Assembly (NCBI GenBank): GCA_963709995.1
Contig: CAVPYN010000005.1
Span: forward strand, 124,001-188,000
Direction: 5' to 3'
Origin: JAUIIK01 sp963709995
GTDB taxonomy: Bacteria; Chloroflexota; Chloroflexia; Thermomicrobiales; CFX8
Length of the DNA stretch: 64,000 nucleotides
Below, piece by piece: positions 52,422 through 62,426 of the stretch (the first letter of the stretch is position 1; every line of letters starts with the position of its first letter). The translations under genes and the position numbers were made by a program. Below the pieces are notes generated by a model that did no database searches, was not told the DNA's origin, and was given only the letters and a program-made list of their open reading frames with translations.

Positions 52422-53336
52422 GTGCCCTGCTCTCCTGCTGACTTCATCTCAACCCAGAAGGCCGGCAATGTGACGATCTCGCTGGTCTGCGCGATGTCCG
52501 GCCCTTCGCCGATTGCGCTCAACATCGATGAGGCAACCTGGCGCCCGGCGGTACCGGAACTGGCGGCGACAGAGTCGGTTCCGTTTAGCATGGCATCGGC
52601 TGTAATCAAGACGGATGAGGCAGTCATCGTCGTCGACCCGGTCATCGACGATCCGGGATCGCGCCTGCGCGACGAGGTCGAGGATGACTACCCGCACTGG
52701 ACGAGCAGTCCTGGCCTCCAGGCAGCGCTCAACCTGCTGAAAATCGCCAATGACGATGTTTCGGATGTTGTCATCACCCATGCCCACTTCGATCATTGTC
52801 TCGGTCTGACAGTCGAGTGAGATGGGACGAAGCAGCCGCGATTTCCAACGGCTCGCCACATCCTTAGAGCGGCCGACTGGCTGGAGCCCGCCGAGCGCCC
52901 GGCTACGCCGCCGCCAGGCACTGATGAAGACTTCTTTCGCTGGACGGTTGAGAAGATGTGGCCACGGCTGGATGTCGTGCGCGATGCTGGCTTGTTGAAG
53001 CTGGTCCAGGGACCATTTACCGTGGGGCCGGGTGTCACCCTGCTGACTGCTCCCGGTGAGTCACCAGGGCATTACGTGGTGCGGGTCGAGTCGGAAGGTG
53101 AGGTCTTCTATCATCTCGGTGATCTCGTCCACTACTGGTTCGAGTTCGAGCATATGGAATGGATCATTTCAGAAGACGAGGGTCGCGACCTGGACGCGAT
53201 GGTGGCCACGAGAAGGAAACTGCTCCCCCGCGTTGCGTCTGAGAACGCCATCGCTACGTTCAGCCATGCAGATTTTCCTGGCTGGGGGGAACTCATTCAG
53301 CACGGCGATCGGTTTCGATGGATCCCCAAGGCGTAG
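52422..53336 (+). pseudogene. Metallo-beta-lactamase-fold hydrolase interrupted by in-frame TGA
   Basis: One frame from GTG 52422 (behind AAGGAGGG) to 53336, broken only by TGA at 52818-52820. Upstream part: PFSMASAVIKTDEAVIVVDP and the metal motif VVITHAHFDHCLGLTVE. Downstream part: FPTARHILRAADWLEPAERP, VTLLTAPGESPGHYVVRVES with the third His region, FYHLGDLVHYWFEFEHMEW with the bridging Asp, and FSHADFPGWGEL with the last His. All metal ligands are still there, so the stop looks recent. At the stop position Arg (CGA) is the likely original codon. Read-through or Sec are less likely alternatives. Confidence 0.75.
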
Positions 53337-53519
53337 AACACGTGGACGACTCGCCTCGGATAGCGACGCGTGATGTCGCTTTGATAGGATTCGATGCGAT
53401 ACACCCCATGGGCGGAGCCGCCGCAAGCGGGCGGGCACGCCTATCGCCAGAGGAGAGACGCATGCGGCAGTCGTTGAAGAACCTAGCAGCAGGACATTTC
53501 TTCAACGAAAGTATCTCGC

Positions 53520-55502
53520 ATGGCAACTGTCAACATCGGAATTCTGGCGCATGTAGACGCCGGTAAGACAAGTCTCACCGAACGCATTCTCTTTGAGACT
53601 GGCGTCATCCAGTCAATCGGTAGCGTCGACAAAGGCACAACACAAACCGACACGATGGAGCTTGAACGAGCGCGCGGCATCACGATCAAGTCCGCGGTCG
53701 TCTCGTTTCAGCTTGGCGACCTCAAGGTCAATCTGATCGATACTCCCGGGCACGGTGATTTCGTTGCCGAGGTCGAACGGTCGTTGAAGGTGCTCGATGG
53801 CGTCGTGCTCGTCGTCTCGTCCGTCGAAGGCGTGCAATCCCAGACGCGCCGCCTCGCGCGGGCGATTCGATCAGCCAACCTGCCGATGCTAATCTTCGTT
53901 AACAAGATCGACCGGGTTGGTGCGCGTACTGATGCGGTACTCGAGGACATCCGCGCCAAGCTCGGCCTGTCTGTCGTAGCGATGAACCGAGCATTCGATA
54001 CCGGGTCACGCGCCGCCCAGGTTGTGCCCCGGGGATTCGAGAATCCAGGTTGGCGGGACCAACTGATTGATCTCCTTGCCGAACAAAACGAACTGGTTAT
54101 TGAGGAGTTCGAACTCACCGGTGGCAACTTGACCAGATCCTTTCTGGACGGCGAACTCCGCGGACAGATAGGGGCAACCCAGGTTGTTCCCGTCTTCTTT
54201 GGATCGGCAATGACCGGAGCTGGCGTTCCCGAGATCCTCGAAGGCATCGAAGCCTGGTTGCCAACCGCACCTGAGAGGACCGATAGACCCACCACGGCAC
54301 CCGTCTTCAAAATCTCTCGCCAGTCATCAGGCGAGAAACTCGTGTATGTCCGCGTCTCCAGCGGTGCCCTGGCAGTGCGGCAGCAGGTGAAGATCCAGCG
54401 TCGCAACCGCTTCAACGGAGTTGAACTCATCGAGGAACGCATCACCGGCGTCGACGGTTTCGCGGCGGGTTCGACTGACCGAGTCGATGCCGTCCATGCC
54501 GGCGACATCGCAGCTCTCCATGGCCTTCGCTCGGCGCGTATCGGAGACGTCATCGGCGATGAGCAGATCGATCTGCGCGAGATGGAAACGACGTTCCCGG
54601 CTCCAGCCCTCGAAAGCGTCGTCAACGCCGCCGATCCCGGGAAAATCATGCAACTCCGAGCGGCACTGGAAGAGCTGGCAGAGCAAGACCCACTGATCTC
54701 GCTGCGACAGCGCAACGAGGAGGGCGAGATCTCAGTTCGGCTCTTCGGCGAGGTGCAAAAGGAGGTCATTCAAGAGACGCTACTGCGCGACTACGACGTT
54801 GAAGCGACCTTCGGAGCCAGTCAGACGATCTGCATCGAGCGTCCAATCGGCGCGGGCGAGCATCTCGAATTAATGGGTGAAAATGGAAATCCGTTCTGGG
54901 CAACCGTCGGAGTCAGCATCGCCGCGGCCGAGATGGGAAGCGGCATTCGTTATGTCGTTCGCGAGATGGGATCAATGCCCCCAGCTCACTACAGGGCTGT
55001 TGAAGAGTCTGTGTTGGAGACGTTGGGCCAGGGGCTGTTCGGTTGGGAAGTGACCGACTGCATCGTCACCCTCACCGAGGCGCGCACCGTCCAGTATTCA
55101 TCTCCGACGAGCACAGCCGGAGACTTCCGCAAGCTAACGCCTCTTGTGGTGATGCAGGCACTCGCTGCCGCAGGGACCCAGGTCTGCGAACCAGTCGAGC
55201 AACTTGAAATCGATATCCCGGAAGAGGCCGTCGGCGCGGTCTGTGGAGCGCTGGTAAAAGCCCGCGGGACAATCCAAGACACGCTCCCTGAAGGCGCGTA
55301 TCATCGCATCTTCTGCGAGATCCCAACCGCCGAGCTCCCGGCAATCGAGCAACAGCTGCCGCGCCTCAGTCACGGTGAAGGCAGTTGGGAGTCAAGGTTC
55401 TTGCGAAACACACCTGTCACTGGCGACACGCCCGTGCGATCTCGCATCGGCCCGGACCCGCGCGATCGTGACCGCTATCTGGCTGAGATCGTCCGGACCT
55501 AG
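53520..55502 (+). CDS. EF-G-like GTPase, tetracycline-resistance ribosomal protection type (Tet/Otr-like)
   Basis: A 660-residue translational GTPase. G1 is AHVDAGKT (residues 10-17). SVDKGTTQTDTMELERARGI gives the switch I region in the wording of TetM/OtrA proteins, G3 is DTPGHGDF and G4 is NKID. Domains II-V follow, including the C-terminal domain IV/V regions (YSSPTSTAGDFRKLTPLVVM, LPRLSHGEGSWESRFL). The length matches ribosomal protection proteins (about 640-660) rather than EF-G (about 690-700). Such proteins free the ribosome from tetracycline; distant members may have other ribosome-rescue roles. Whether this one gives resistance is not shown. Confidence 0.88.
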   Translation: MATVNIGILAHVDAGKTSLTERILFETGVIQSIGSVDKGTTQTDTMELERARGITIKSAVVSFQLGDLKVNLIDTPGHGDFVAEVERSLKVLDGVVLVVSSVEGVQSQTRRLARAIRSANLPMLIFVNKIDRVGARTDAVLEDIRAKLGLSVVAMNRAFDTGSRAAQVVPRGFENPGWRDQLIDLLAEQNELVIEEFELTGGNLTRSFLDGELRGQIGATQVVPVFFGSAMTGAGVPEILEGIEAWLPTAPERTDRPTTAPVFKISRQSSGEKLVYVRVSSGALAVRQQVKIQRRNRFNGVELIEERITGVDGFAAGSTDRVDAVHAGDIAALHGLRSARIGDVIGDEQIDLREMETTFPAPALESVVNAADPGKIMQLRAALEELAEQDPLISLRQRNEEGEISVRLFGEVQKEVIQETLLRDYDVEATFGASQTICIERPIGAGEHLELMGENGNPFWATVGVSIAAAEMGSGIRYVVREMGSMPPAHYRAVEESVLETLGQGLFGWEVTDCIVTLTEARTVQYSSPTSTAGDFRKLTPLVVMQALAAAGTQVCEPVEQLEIDIPEEAVGAVCGALVKARGTIQDTLPEGAYHRIFCEIPTAELPAIEQQLPRLSHGEGSWESRFLRNTPVTGDTPVRSRIGPDPRDRDRYLAEIVRT

Positions 55503-55733
55503 GGAGCAAATGTGTCAACCCTGCGTCAATCCGGACGGAGAGCCATTCGCACACGTCATGCCGGCTTGGCTTTGGATTTCCCTGGGCCGATCATCCACAC
55601 CCAGCACGATGGCGGCGACTGGCGGGCATGGTCCGGCCAGCCGGTCACAAGCGTGACTCGTTCTCTCTGGCCACGCACCTTCGGTCCAACTAGACTTCGC
55701 CATCAGAACTCCCAGGATACGAAGGGATGACCT

Positions 55734-56693
55734 ATGTCAGCACAGTTTCCACCTATCGATCCATATAGCGGCGGAATGCTGGATGTCGGTGACGGGCATC
55801 AAGTCTACTGGGAGTGCTGTGGAAATCCCGTGGGCAAAGCGGCGCTCTACCTCCATGGCGGCCCCGGGTCCGGCGCGTCGCCCGGACAACGGCGATTCTT
55901 CGATCCGGACCTGTATCGGGCTGTGATCTTCGACCAGCGAGGCTGTGGACGCAGCCGCCCGCTGGCAAGCGAACCTGACGCCGATCTGAGCGTCAACACG
56001 ACTCACCACCTGATCGCCGACATCGAGCAACTGCGCGAGCATCTTGGAATCGAGCACTGGGCCGTCATCCTGGGGCTCTCCTGGGGCACGACGCTCGCCC
56101 TGGCCTACGCCCAGACCTATCCGGAGCGAGTCAACGCGCTCGTACTCGGGTTTGTGACGACAACTTCCAGCAGTGAGGTGCGCTGGATTACGGAGGGTGT
56201 CGGGCGAATCTTCCCGCGGGAATGGGATCGTTTTGCGGCGGCGGTACCCGAAGGCTTGCGTCATTTGCCCTTGGTCGACGCCTACGCCGAAATGCTCTTC
56301 GATCCCGATCCAGCCGTCCGTGAACGCGCAGCACTCGAGTGGTGCGCCTGGGAAGACGCGCACGTATCGCTCACCCCTGGCTCCGGCCCAAGCTCGCGCT
56401 ACGAAGACCCGGAGTTTCGTCTCCGGTTTGCCCGGCTCGTCACCCACTACTGGCGGAATGCGGCTTTCCTTGAGGAAGAACAGTTGATCCGCGACGTCTC
56501 CAAGCTGAACGGCATCCCTGGCGTCCTGATCCACGGTCGCTACGACGTCAGCGGGCCGCTGGTGACTGCCTGGCGGCTACACCAGGGTTGGGAAACCAGC
56601 GAACTCCATATCCTCGATGACGCGGGCCACGGCGGCGGGACCTCGTTCTACACACTCGCCCTCGACGCTCTCCAGAGGTTCGGAGCCACATAA
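55734..56693 (+). CDS. pip: Proline iminopeptidase (alpha/beta hydrolase)
   Basis: A 319-residue serine peptidase that removes N-terminal proline from peptides. The oxyanion-hole HGGPGSGASPGQRRFFDPD, the DQRGCGRSRPLAS segment and the nucleophile elbow LGLSWGTTLALAYA are typical of the S33 family. The cap has DAYAEMLFDPDPAVRERAAL and the catalytic Asp and His are in IHGRYDVSGPL and DDAGHGGG. All are in their normal places and the length is standard. It stands alone between the GTPase and threonine genes. Confidence 0.93.
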   Translation: MSAQFPPIDPYSGGMLDVGDGHQVYWECCGNPVGKAALYLHGGPGSGASPGQRRFFDPDLYRAVIFDQRGCGRSRPLASEPDADLSVNTTHHLIADIEQLREHLGIEHWAVILGLSWGTTLALAYAQTYPERVNALVLGFVTTTSSSEVRWITEGVGRIFPREWDRFAAAVPEGLRHLPLVDAYAEMLFDPDPAVRERAALEWCAWEDAHVSLTPGSGPSSRYEDPEFRLRFARLVTHYWRNAAFLEEEQLIRDVSKLNGIPGVLIHGRYDVSGPLVTAWRLHQGWETSELHILDDAGHGGGTSFYTLALDALQRFGAT

Positions 56694-56862
56694 CCGAGGC
56701 ATTCCAGCGACTCGTGGCGCATGGGCAACCGGCCCCGGGGCAGAATAGGCGCACCCAGGGCTGCTGGCATTTTCAGGCGAATTGCTGCTATGTTGAAACG
56801 AGCCGTCGAATGGACATCGTACATCTCGTTCGCCAGATTCCACCCAAGAAAGCACGTTCGGA

Positions 56863-57846
56863 ATGACCAGTCCAGATATCAAGCGGATATTGGTTACCGG
56901 CTCGACCGGACAAATTGGTTCCGAACTGACGTTGGAGTTGCGACGCAGCTATGGCAACGAAAATGTCGTCGCCTGCGGTCATTCGGCGAAGCCACAATCA
57001 GAGCTCGCGGAGTCGGGCCCGTTCGAGTGGCTCGACGTCACTGACCGGGATGCTATCCGAGAGCTTTGCCAACGCCACAACATCGACACGATCGTCAACA
57101 TGGCAGCGCTGCTGTCGGCTGAGGGCGAAGCGAATCCGCAAGTAGCCTGGAACGTCAACGTTGGCGGGCTCCTCAACTGTCTCGAAGTCGCGCGCGAACT
57201 CGGTCTCGTGCAGGTGATGAGCCCGAGCTCGATCGCCGTGTTTGGTCCCGGCACGCCGCGCGACAACACGCCCCAAGACACCATTCTCAAACCAACAACG
57301 ATGTACGGAATCACCAAGGTCGCCGGGGAACGCCTCGCCGACTACTACGTTCACCGTTATGGCGTTGACGCTCGCGGTCTACGCTATCCCGGCATCATCT
57401 CGTCAGTCGCGTTGCCGGGCGGCGGCACGACGGATTTCGCGGTGGACATGTTCTACAAAGCAGTCGAGGAAGGCCGCTATTCCTGCTTCGTCCGGGAGGA
57501 CACACGCCTTCCGATGATGTATATGCCCGATTGCATCAAGGCCACGATCGATCTGATGCAAGCTGATTTTGACCGGCTCAATCATCACGGCGACTACAAC
57601 CTCGCGGCGATGAGCTTTAGCGCCGGCGAGCTGGCGGCGTCAATCCGGGCACACATTCCCGATTTCGAGGTGACCTACGCGCCGGACTATCGCCAGCAGA
57701 TCGCCGACTCCTGGCCGCGCTCGATTGACGACGCTGCTGCCCGGGATGAGTGGGGCTGGTCGCCAAAGTACGATCTGGAAACAATGACGAAGGACATGCT
57801 TGAGGAGCTAACCCAACGCCATAGTGAGGGCCGGCTCTATCTTTGA
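56863..57846 (+). CDS. tdh: L-threonine 3-dehydrogenase, epimerase (extended SDR) type
   Basis: A 327-residue NAD-dependent enzyme of the UDP-galactose-epimerase fold. The cofactor motif is ILVTGSTGQIGSELTLELRR, and the catalytic Tyr148 and Lys152 are in TTMYGITKVAGERLADYYV. RYPGIISSVALPGGGTTDFA and the Lys-Ala-Val-Glu region match the short-chain type of threonine dehydrogenase rather than sugar epimerases. It oxidises threonine to 2-amino-3-ketobutyrate, and the next gene is kbl, which splits that product. The 27-base gap supports an operon. Confidence 0.88.
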   Translation: MTSPDIKRILVTGSTGQIGSELTLELRRSYGNENVVACGHSAKPQSELAESGPFEWLDVTDRDAIRELCQRHNIDTIVNMAALLSAEGEANPQVAWNVNVGGLLNCLEVARELGLVQVMSPSSIAVFGPGTPRDNTPQDTILKPTTMYGITKVAGERLADYYVHRYGVDARGLRYPGIISSVALPGGGTTDFAVDMFYKAVEEGRYSCFVREDTRLPMMYMPDCIKATIDLMQADFDRLNHHGDYNLAAMSFSAGELAASIRAHIPDFEVTYAPDYRQQIADSWPRSIDDAAARDEWGWSPKYDLETMTKDMLEELTQRHSEGRLYL

Positions 57847-57873
57847 TCCGTTCCTAGCACTAAGGGAGGCGTC

Positions 57874-59119
57874 ATGTACGGAGCAATGCGGCAAGCGCTG
57901 CAACGGGAGATAGCGGAGATTCACGAAGCTGGACTCTACAAGGAGGAACGACAGATTCTGACGCCCCAGGGCGCGGACATCCGGGTCGTCTATCCCGAGG
58001 GCAACCCGCCGCGTGAGGTGATCAACTTCTGCGCGAACAACTATCTGGGGCTGAGCTCCCATCCAAAGGTGCTCGAGGCGGCCCGGGCGGCGCTCGATAC
58101 GCACGGCTACGGCATGAGCAGCGTCCGCTTCATCTGCGGCACCCAGGACATCCACAAGGAGCTCGAGGCGCAGGATCAGCGAATTCCTCGGGACCGAGGA
58201 CACGATCCTCTATGCGGCCTGCTTCGACGCCAACGGCGGCGTCTTCGAGCCGCTACTGGGAGACGAGGATGCGATCATCTCCGACGCGCTCAACCACGCC
58301 TCGATCATCGACGGCGTCCGCCTGTGCCGGGCAACACGCTACATCTACCAGCACAACGACATGGCCGATCTCGAAGCGAAGCTACAGGAGGCGCAAGATG
58401 CGCGCTACCGAATGATCGCCACCGACGGCGCATTCAGCATGGATGGCGACATCGCCCAGCTGGACGAGATCTGCGACCTTGCCGAACGCTACGACGCGCT
58501 GGTGATGGTCGACGACGCCCACTGCACCGGCTTCCTGGGCAAGACCGGCCGCGGCTCGCACGAGTACTGCAACGTGATGGGACGGGTCGACATCATCACG
58601 TCGACGCTCGGCAAAGCGCTGGGCGGCGCTTCGGGCGGCTTCACGTCGGGCCGCAAGGAGATCATCGAGCTGCTGCGCCAGCGTTCGCGTCCCTATCTCT
58701 TCAGCAATACCCTCGCGCCGATCGATCGTGGGGCCACGCTCGCGCGTGCTCGACTTGCTCTCCCAGAGCACCGAGCTGCGCGACAAGCTGATGGCCAATA
58801 CGATGCGCTTCCGCGAAGCGCATGACCGCGGCCGGATTCGACATCCGGCCCGGAATACATCCGATCGTCCCGATCATGCTCTACAACGCACAACTGAGCC
58901 AGGATATCGCCCGCGACCTGTACGCCGAGGGCATCTATGTCATCGGCTTCTCCTTCCCGGTCGTGCCGCGCGGGCAGGCCCGCATTCGCGTTCAGCTCAG
59001 CGCGGCCCACGATGATGACCACATCGACCGAGCGATCGCCGGCGTTTACGAAGATAGGCGAGAAGTACGACATCCTCGGCAAGAGCAAGGATGAGATCAT
59101 CGCTCGGTACGGCGAATAG
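57874..59119 (+). pseudogene. kbl: 2-amino-3-ketobutyrate CoA ligase (glycine C-acetyltransferase), with four frameshifts
   Basis: The pieces, read in order across frames, give a full Kbl: VINFCANNYLGLSSHPKVLE, MSSVRFICGTQDIHKELEA, DTILYAACFDANGGVFEPLL, MVDDAHCTGFLGKTGRGSHE, the PLP-binding Lys in STLGKALGGASGGFTSG, then FDIRPGIHPIVPIMLYNAQL, SFPVVPRGQARIRVQLSAAH and the end EIIARYGE. Each join needs removal of about one extra base, near 58172, 58742, 58821 and 59041. The enzyme converts 2-amino-3-ketobutyrate and CoA to glycine and acetyl-CoA. If the extra bases are sequence errors the gene is intact; if real, the pathway is broken. Follows tdh. Confidence 0.85.
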
Positions 59120-59150
59120 CCTGACCATCGAGCTGTCTGGAGGGCTCACG

Positions 59151-60143
59151 ATGAAGGCGATGGTGCTGGAGTCTCCCGGAGAAGCATTGCGCCTTCGTGA
59201 TGTCCCGCGCCCCGAGCCAGGCGAGGGACAGGTCTTGTTACGCGTCCGCGCCTGCGGGGTCTGCCGGACCGATCTCCATATTGTCGACGGCGAGCTTTCG
59301 GACCCGAAACTCCCGCTGATTCCCGGCCATCAGATCGTCGGGCTTGTAGAGAAGTTGGGCCCTGGTGTCGATCAGTTCGAAATCGGCGCCCGAGCTGGCG
59401 TGCCCTGGCTTGGCTGGACTTGCGGTGAATGCCGGTTCTGTCGCACCGGACGGGAGAATCTCTGCGACCGGGCCCTCTATACCGGCTACAACCTCGATGG
59501 CGGGTACGCCGAGTATGTCGTTGCCGACGCGCGATACTGCTTCCCGCTTCCACCCGATTTCTCCGATTTGCAAGCTGCTCCGCTGCTGTGTGCCGGCCTG
59601 ATCGGGTACCGCTCGCTGGTGATGGCCGGGGAGGGCCGGCGGTTGGGCCTCTATGGCTTCGGCGCCGCGGCTCACATCGTCATCCAGGTGGCCCTACATC
59701 AAGGCTGGGAGGTGTATGCATTCACCAGAACCGGCGACACGGAAGCCCAGCGCTTTGCCCGCGAGCTGGGCGCTGTCTGGGCCGGTAGTTCGGACGAGCA
59801 ACCGCCTGGCGAAGTTGACTCCGCGATCATCTTCGCGCCCGTCGGAGCACTCGTGCCGGCTGCCCTCCGCGCCACCGGCAAAGGCGGCACCGTCGTTTGC
59901 GCCGGCATTCACATGAGCGACATCCCGAACATGCCCTATGCGCTGCTTTGGGGCGAGCGTGTTCTGCGTTCGGTGGCCAATCTGACCAGGCGAGACGGCG
60001 AAGAGTTCATTCCGCTGGCGAGCAGGATTCCGGTCCGGACGGAAGTCCAGACGTTCCCGCTCAACCGGGCGAACGAAGCTCTGGCGACGCTACGAGAGGG
60101 TCGCCTGACCGGGTCGGTCGTCCTCGACCTGACTTCGGCATGA
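59151..60143 (+). CDS. Zinc-dependent alcohol dehydrogenase family protein (MDR)
   Basis: A 330-residue medium-chain dehydrogenase from ATG 59151, behind TGGAGGG; the open frame from 59091 overlaps kbl. Catalytic zinc ligands are Cys in ACGVCRTDLHIVDGEL and His in PGHQIVG. The structural zinc site CGECRFCRTGRENLC is complete. The cofactor region (GLYGFGAAAHIVIQVA) has GFGAAA instead of GxGxxG, as in the propanol-preferring AdhP-like branch. It oxidises or reduces an alcohol/aldehyde with NAD(P). It lies within the threonine-related run. Confidence 0.9.
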   Translation: MKAMVLESPGEALRLRDVPRPEPGEGQVLLRVRACGVCRTDLHIVDGELSDPKLPLIPGHQIVGLVEKLGPGVDQFEIGARAGVPWLGWTCGECRFCRTGRENLCDRALYTGYNLDGGYAEYVVADARYCFPLPPDFSDLQAAPLLCAGLIGYRSLVMAGEGRRLGLYGFGAAAHIVIQVALHQGWEVYAFTRTGDTEAQRFARELGAVWAGSSDEQPPGEVDSAIIFAPVGALVPAALRATGKGGTVVCAGIHMSDIPNMPYALLWGERVLRSVANLTRRDGEEFIPLASRIPVRTEVQTFPLNRANEALATLREGRLTGSVVLDLTSA

Positions 60144-60297
60144 GAGCGATCTGAGGGAACACCCCTCTCTACGCTGCGGCAATTCATCACGTGTATCGGC
60201 GCCGGCAGCCTGGCGGCTGCTCTCGCAACCGGGGAGTCTGATGTGCGACGATGGCGAATACAGCGTAAAGGGTGTCGAGAGGTGGGGGGGGTTAGCG

Positions 60298-61053
60298 ATG
60301 AACAGGCTGCAGGGCAAGACTGCTCTGGTGATTGGCGCGGGCACGGGGATCGGGCGAGCCGTGTGCCAGGCGTTCGCAGCGGAGGGCGCAGATATTGCCG
60401 TCGCCGACTACGGCCAGGACGATCACAAGAACACGCTCGTCTCCGAGCTTCAAGGTCTGGGACGTGACGCCTTCGCGATTGAAGTCGACGTACGGGACGA
60501 GGGCCAGGTGAAGGCCGCGATCGGCGCAGCGATCCAGCGCTTCGGGCATCTCGACATCATCGTCAACAACGCAGGCATCGCTGGCAACAAATTCGCGATC
60601 CATGAAGAGACGACCGAGGATTTCGACGAGGTGATGAAGGTCAATGTGCGCGGCGTCTACTTCGGCATAAAGTATGCCGTGCCGCATATGCTGGAGCGTG
60701 GCTATGGCCGGATCATCAATACTGCATCCCAACTGGCTCACAAGCCACGCCCGCGCAACGCTCCCTACTCGGCGTCGAAAGCCGCCGTCGTTGCGTTGAC
60801 GGTCTCGGTGGCTCAAGAAGTCGGACAGCACGGCATCACCGTCAACACCGTTTGTCCCGGACCGACCGACACGCCGATGTGGCGCATATCCGGCAGCGAG
60901 GATACGCGACGGGCCCTGATTGACTCGCTGCCGATTCCCCGGGTTGGAGAACCGGACGAGATAGCCTGGGCTTATGTCTACCTGGCATCCGACGAAGCTG
61001 CCTACTGCACCGGCCAGACGCTCTCCCCAAATGGCGGCGACGTCATGTGGTAA
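60298..61053 (+). CDS. SDR-family oxidoreductase (FabG-like)
   Basis: A 251-residue classical short-chain dehydrogenase from ATG 60298, which follows a G-rich ribosome-binding site; the frame is open to 60241. Cofactor motif TALVIGAGTGIGRAVCQAFA, NNAG in DIIVNNAGIAGNKF, catalytic Ser in IINTASQLAHKP, and Tyr157/Lys161 in APYSASKAAVVALT. The end CTGQTLSPNGGDVMW is typical. NAD(P)-dependent oxidation of an alcohol or sugar acid is expected; substrate unknown. Intact, unlike several neighbours. Confidence 0.9.
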   Translation: MNRLQGKTALVIGAGTGIGRAVCQAFAAEGADIAVADYGQDDHKNTLVSELQGLGRDAFAIEVDVRDEGQVKAAIGAAIQRFGHLDIIVNNAGIAGNKFAIHEETTEDFDEVMKVNVRGVYFGIKYAVPHMLERGYGRIINTASQLAHKPRPRNAPYSASKAAVVALTVSVAQEVGQHGITVNTVCPGPTDTPMWRISGSEDTRRALIDSLPIPRVGEPDEIAWAYVYLASDEAAYCTGQTLSPNGGDVMW

Positions 61054-61110
61054 AGGAGCAGCCTCAACCAGCGGAGCATCGAGGACTTTCAATCAAAAGG
61101 AACTGATCAG

Positions 61111-62240
61111 ATGAGTGAAAGCACACTGCAAGTGGCGGTGCTTGGCGCAGGCAAGTGGGCAGAAGAAGCCCACATTCCGGGCTGGATCCGCGACCCTCGC
61201 GCCGAGATCGTCGCAATATGCGACCCGATCCTCGAACGGGCGGAGGCGTTCGCTCGCAAATTCGATGTTCCTGAGTTCAGTGACGACTGGCAGGCAACAG
61301 TATCCCGCGGCAACGTAGATGTCATTGATGTTTGCACGCCATCCCGGACACATTTCGACCTTGCCTGGGCGGCGCTAGAGGCAGGGAAACACGTGCTCTG
61401 CGAGAAGCCGGTGTCATCCGACTACCGTGAAACCCGGCGAGCAGCAGAGTTCGCGCGCGGCAAGGGCCTAAAGACAAAGCTCGGCTTCACCTTTCGTTAC
61501 AGCCCCGGAGTGCGCTACGCGTGGTCGCTGATACAGGATGGGTTCGTCGGCACGCCCTTCATCTTCGATGGGTACGACCAGAACTCCCAGTGGCTCGACC
61601 CGAGACGTCCCGCTCCGCCAGGTCGAGTCGACGCCGACCCGAACGTCCTCCAGGTTAGGTCGCTAGAGGGCTACGGCGCTTCGATCATGGATATCGGGCA
61701 CTGGTGGGTGGGCGCTGATTACAGTCGCGGGTCATCGGCACGATGCATAACTTTATTCCCGTCCGGACGGGTGCGAGATCTCGACAACCGTATGACACGA
61801 ATCAATGTCGACGATGCGACGGTCTTCCTTACCGAGTACGCGAACGGAGCCACGGTTCGATTCAGACGAGCTATGTCGACGATTGGCAACTATTCGGGAA
61901 CCGAAGCGCGCATCTACGGCGACAAGGGCGCAATCATCTGCCGCATGGTGGAGGAATTTGGTGTTGCCGAGACGATCAAAGTAGCGACCCCGGATGATGT
62001 CGAGTTCCGTGAACTGGAGATTCCTGATGCAGTTCTACCCGGTCGGTGGCCATCCTGGAGAATCCTGGCGCTCGCTCTTCTACGGCAATCTGATCCGAGA
62101 GTTCATCGACGAGATCCAGGACGGCGGGCGAAGAGAATCAGGCGAACTTCGACGACGGCGCGTGGGTGCAGGAAGCAATCAACGCCGTTGAACTTTCGTT
62201 TCGTGAGGATCGCTGGGTCGACATGCCCCTCGACGAGTAG
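61111..62240 (+). pseudogene. Gfo/Idh/MocA-family oxidoreductase with two C-terminal frameshifts
   Basis: The N-terminal Rossmann part is intact: VAVLGAGKWAEEAHIPGWIR, VIDVCTPSRTHFDLAWAALE and AGKHVLCEKPVSSDYRETRR with the conserved EKP. The middle domain also reads well (LKTKLGFTFRYSPGVRYA, DIGHWWVGADYS). After IPDA the frame shifts near 62029 to QFYPVGGHPGESWRSLFYGN, and again near 62127 to NQANFDDGAWVQEAINAVEL, ending at TAG 62238-62240. Each join again needs loss of one base, a G. The family acts on sugars and polyols with NAD(P). If the shifts are errors, it is a normal gene of about 376 residues. Confidence 0.82.
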
Positions 62241-62426
62241 TAACTGAAGCACATTCAACCGGGACGGCTCTGCAATCAAGCTAGAGCCGTCCAATAAAAT
62301 GCTGGAACCATGCGGGAACCATGCGTTAGACCGTGGCCTGGCTTGCTACGCTGAGGAAAGCGCGGTTATCTCGGAACGCTAAACCACCTGTTTTCTCGCC
62401 CCGTCTGGAGTGCCGGTTGTCCTAGC

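Noticed and set aside
52818..52820. TGA in the metallo-hydrolase as a selenocysteine codon
   Set aside because: The position is not a redox or metal-ligand site and the context suggests an original Arg codon; kept only as a weak alternative.
55737..56534. 265-codon minus-strand frame
   Set aside because: Shadow of the proline iminopeptidase gene, which has all catalytic motifs on the plus strand.
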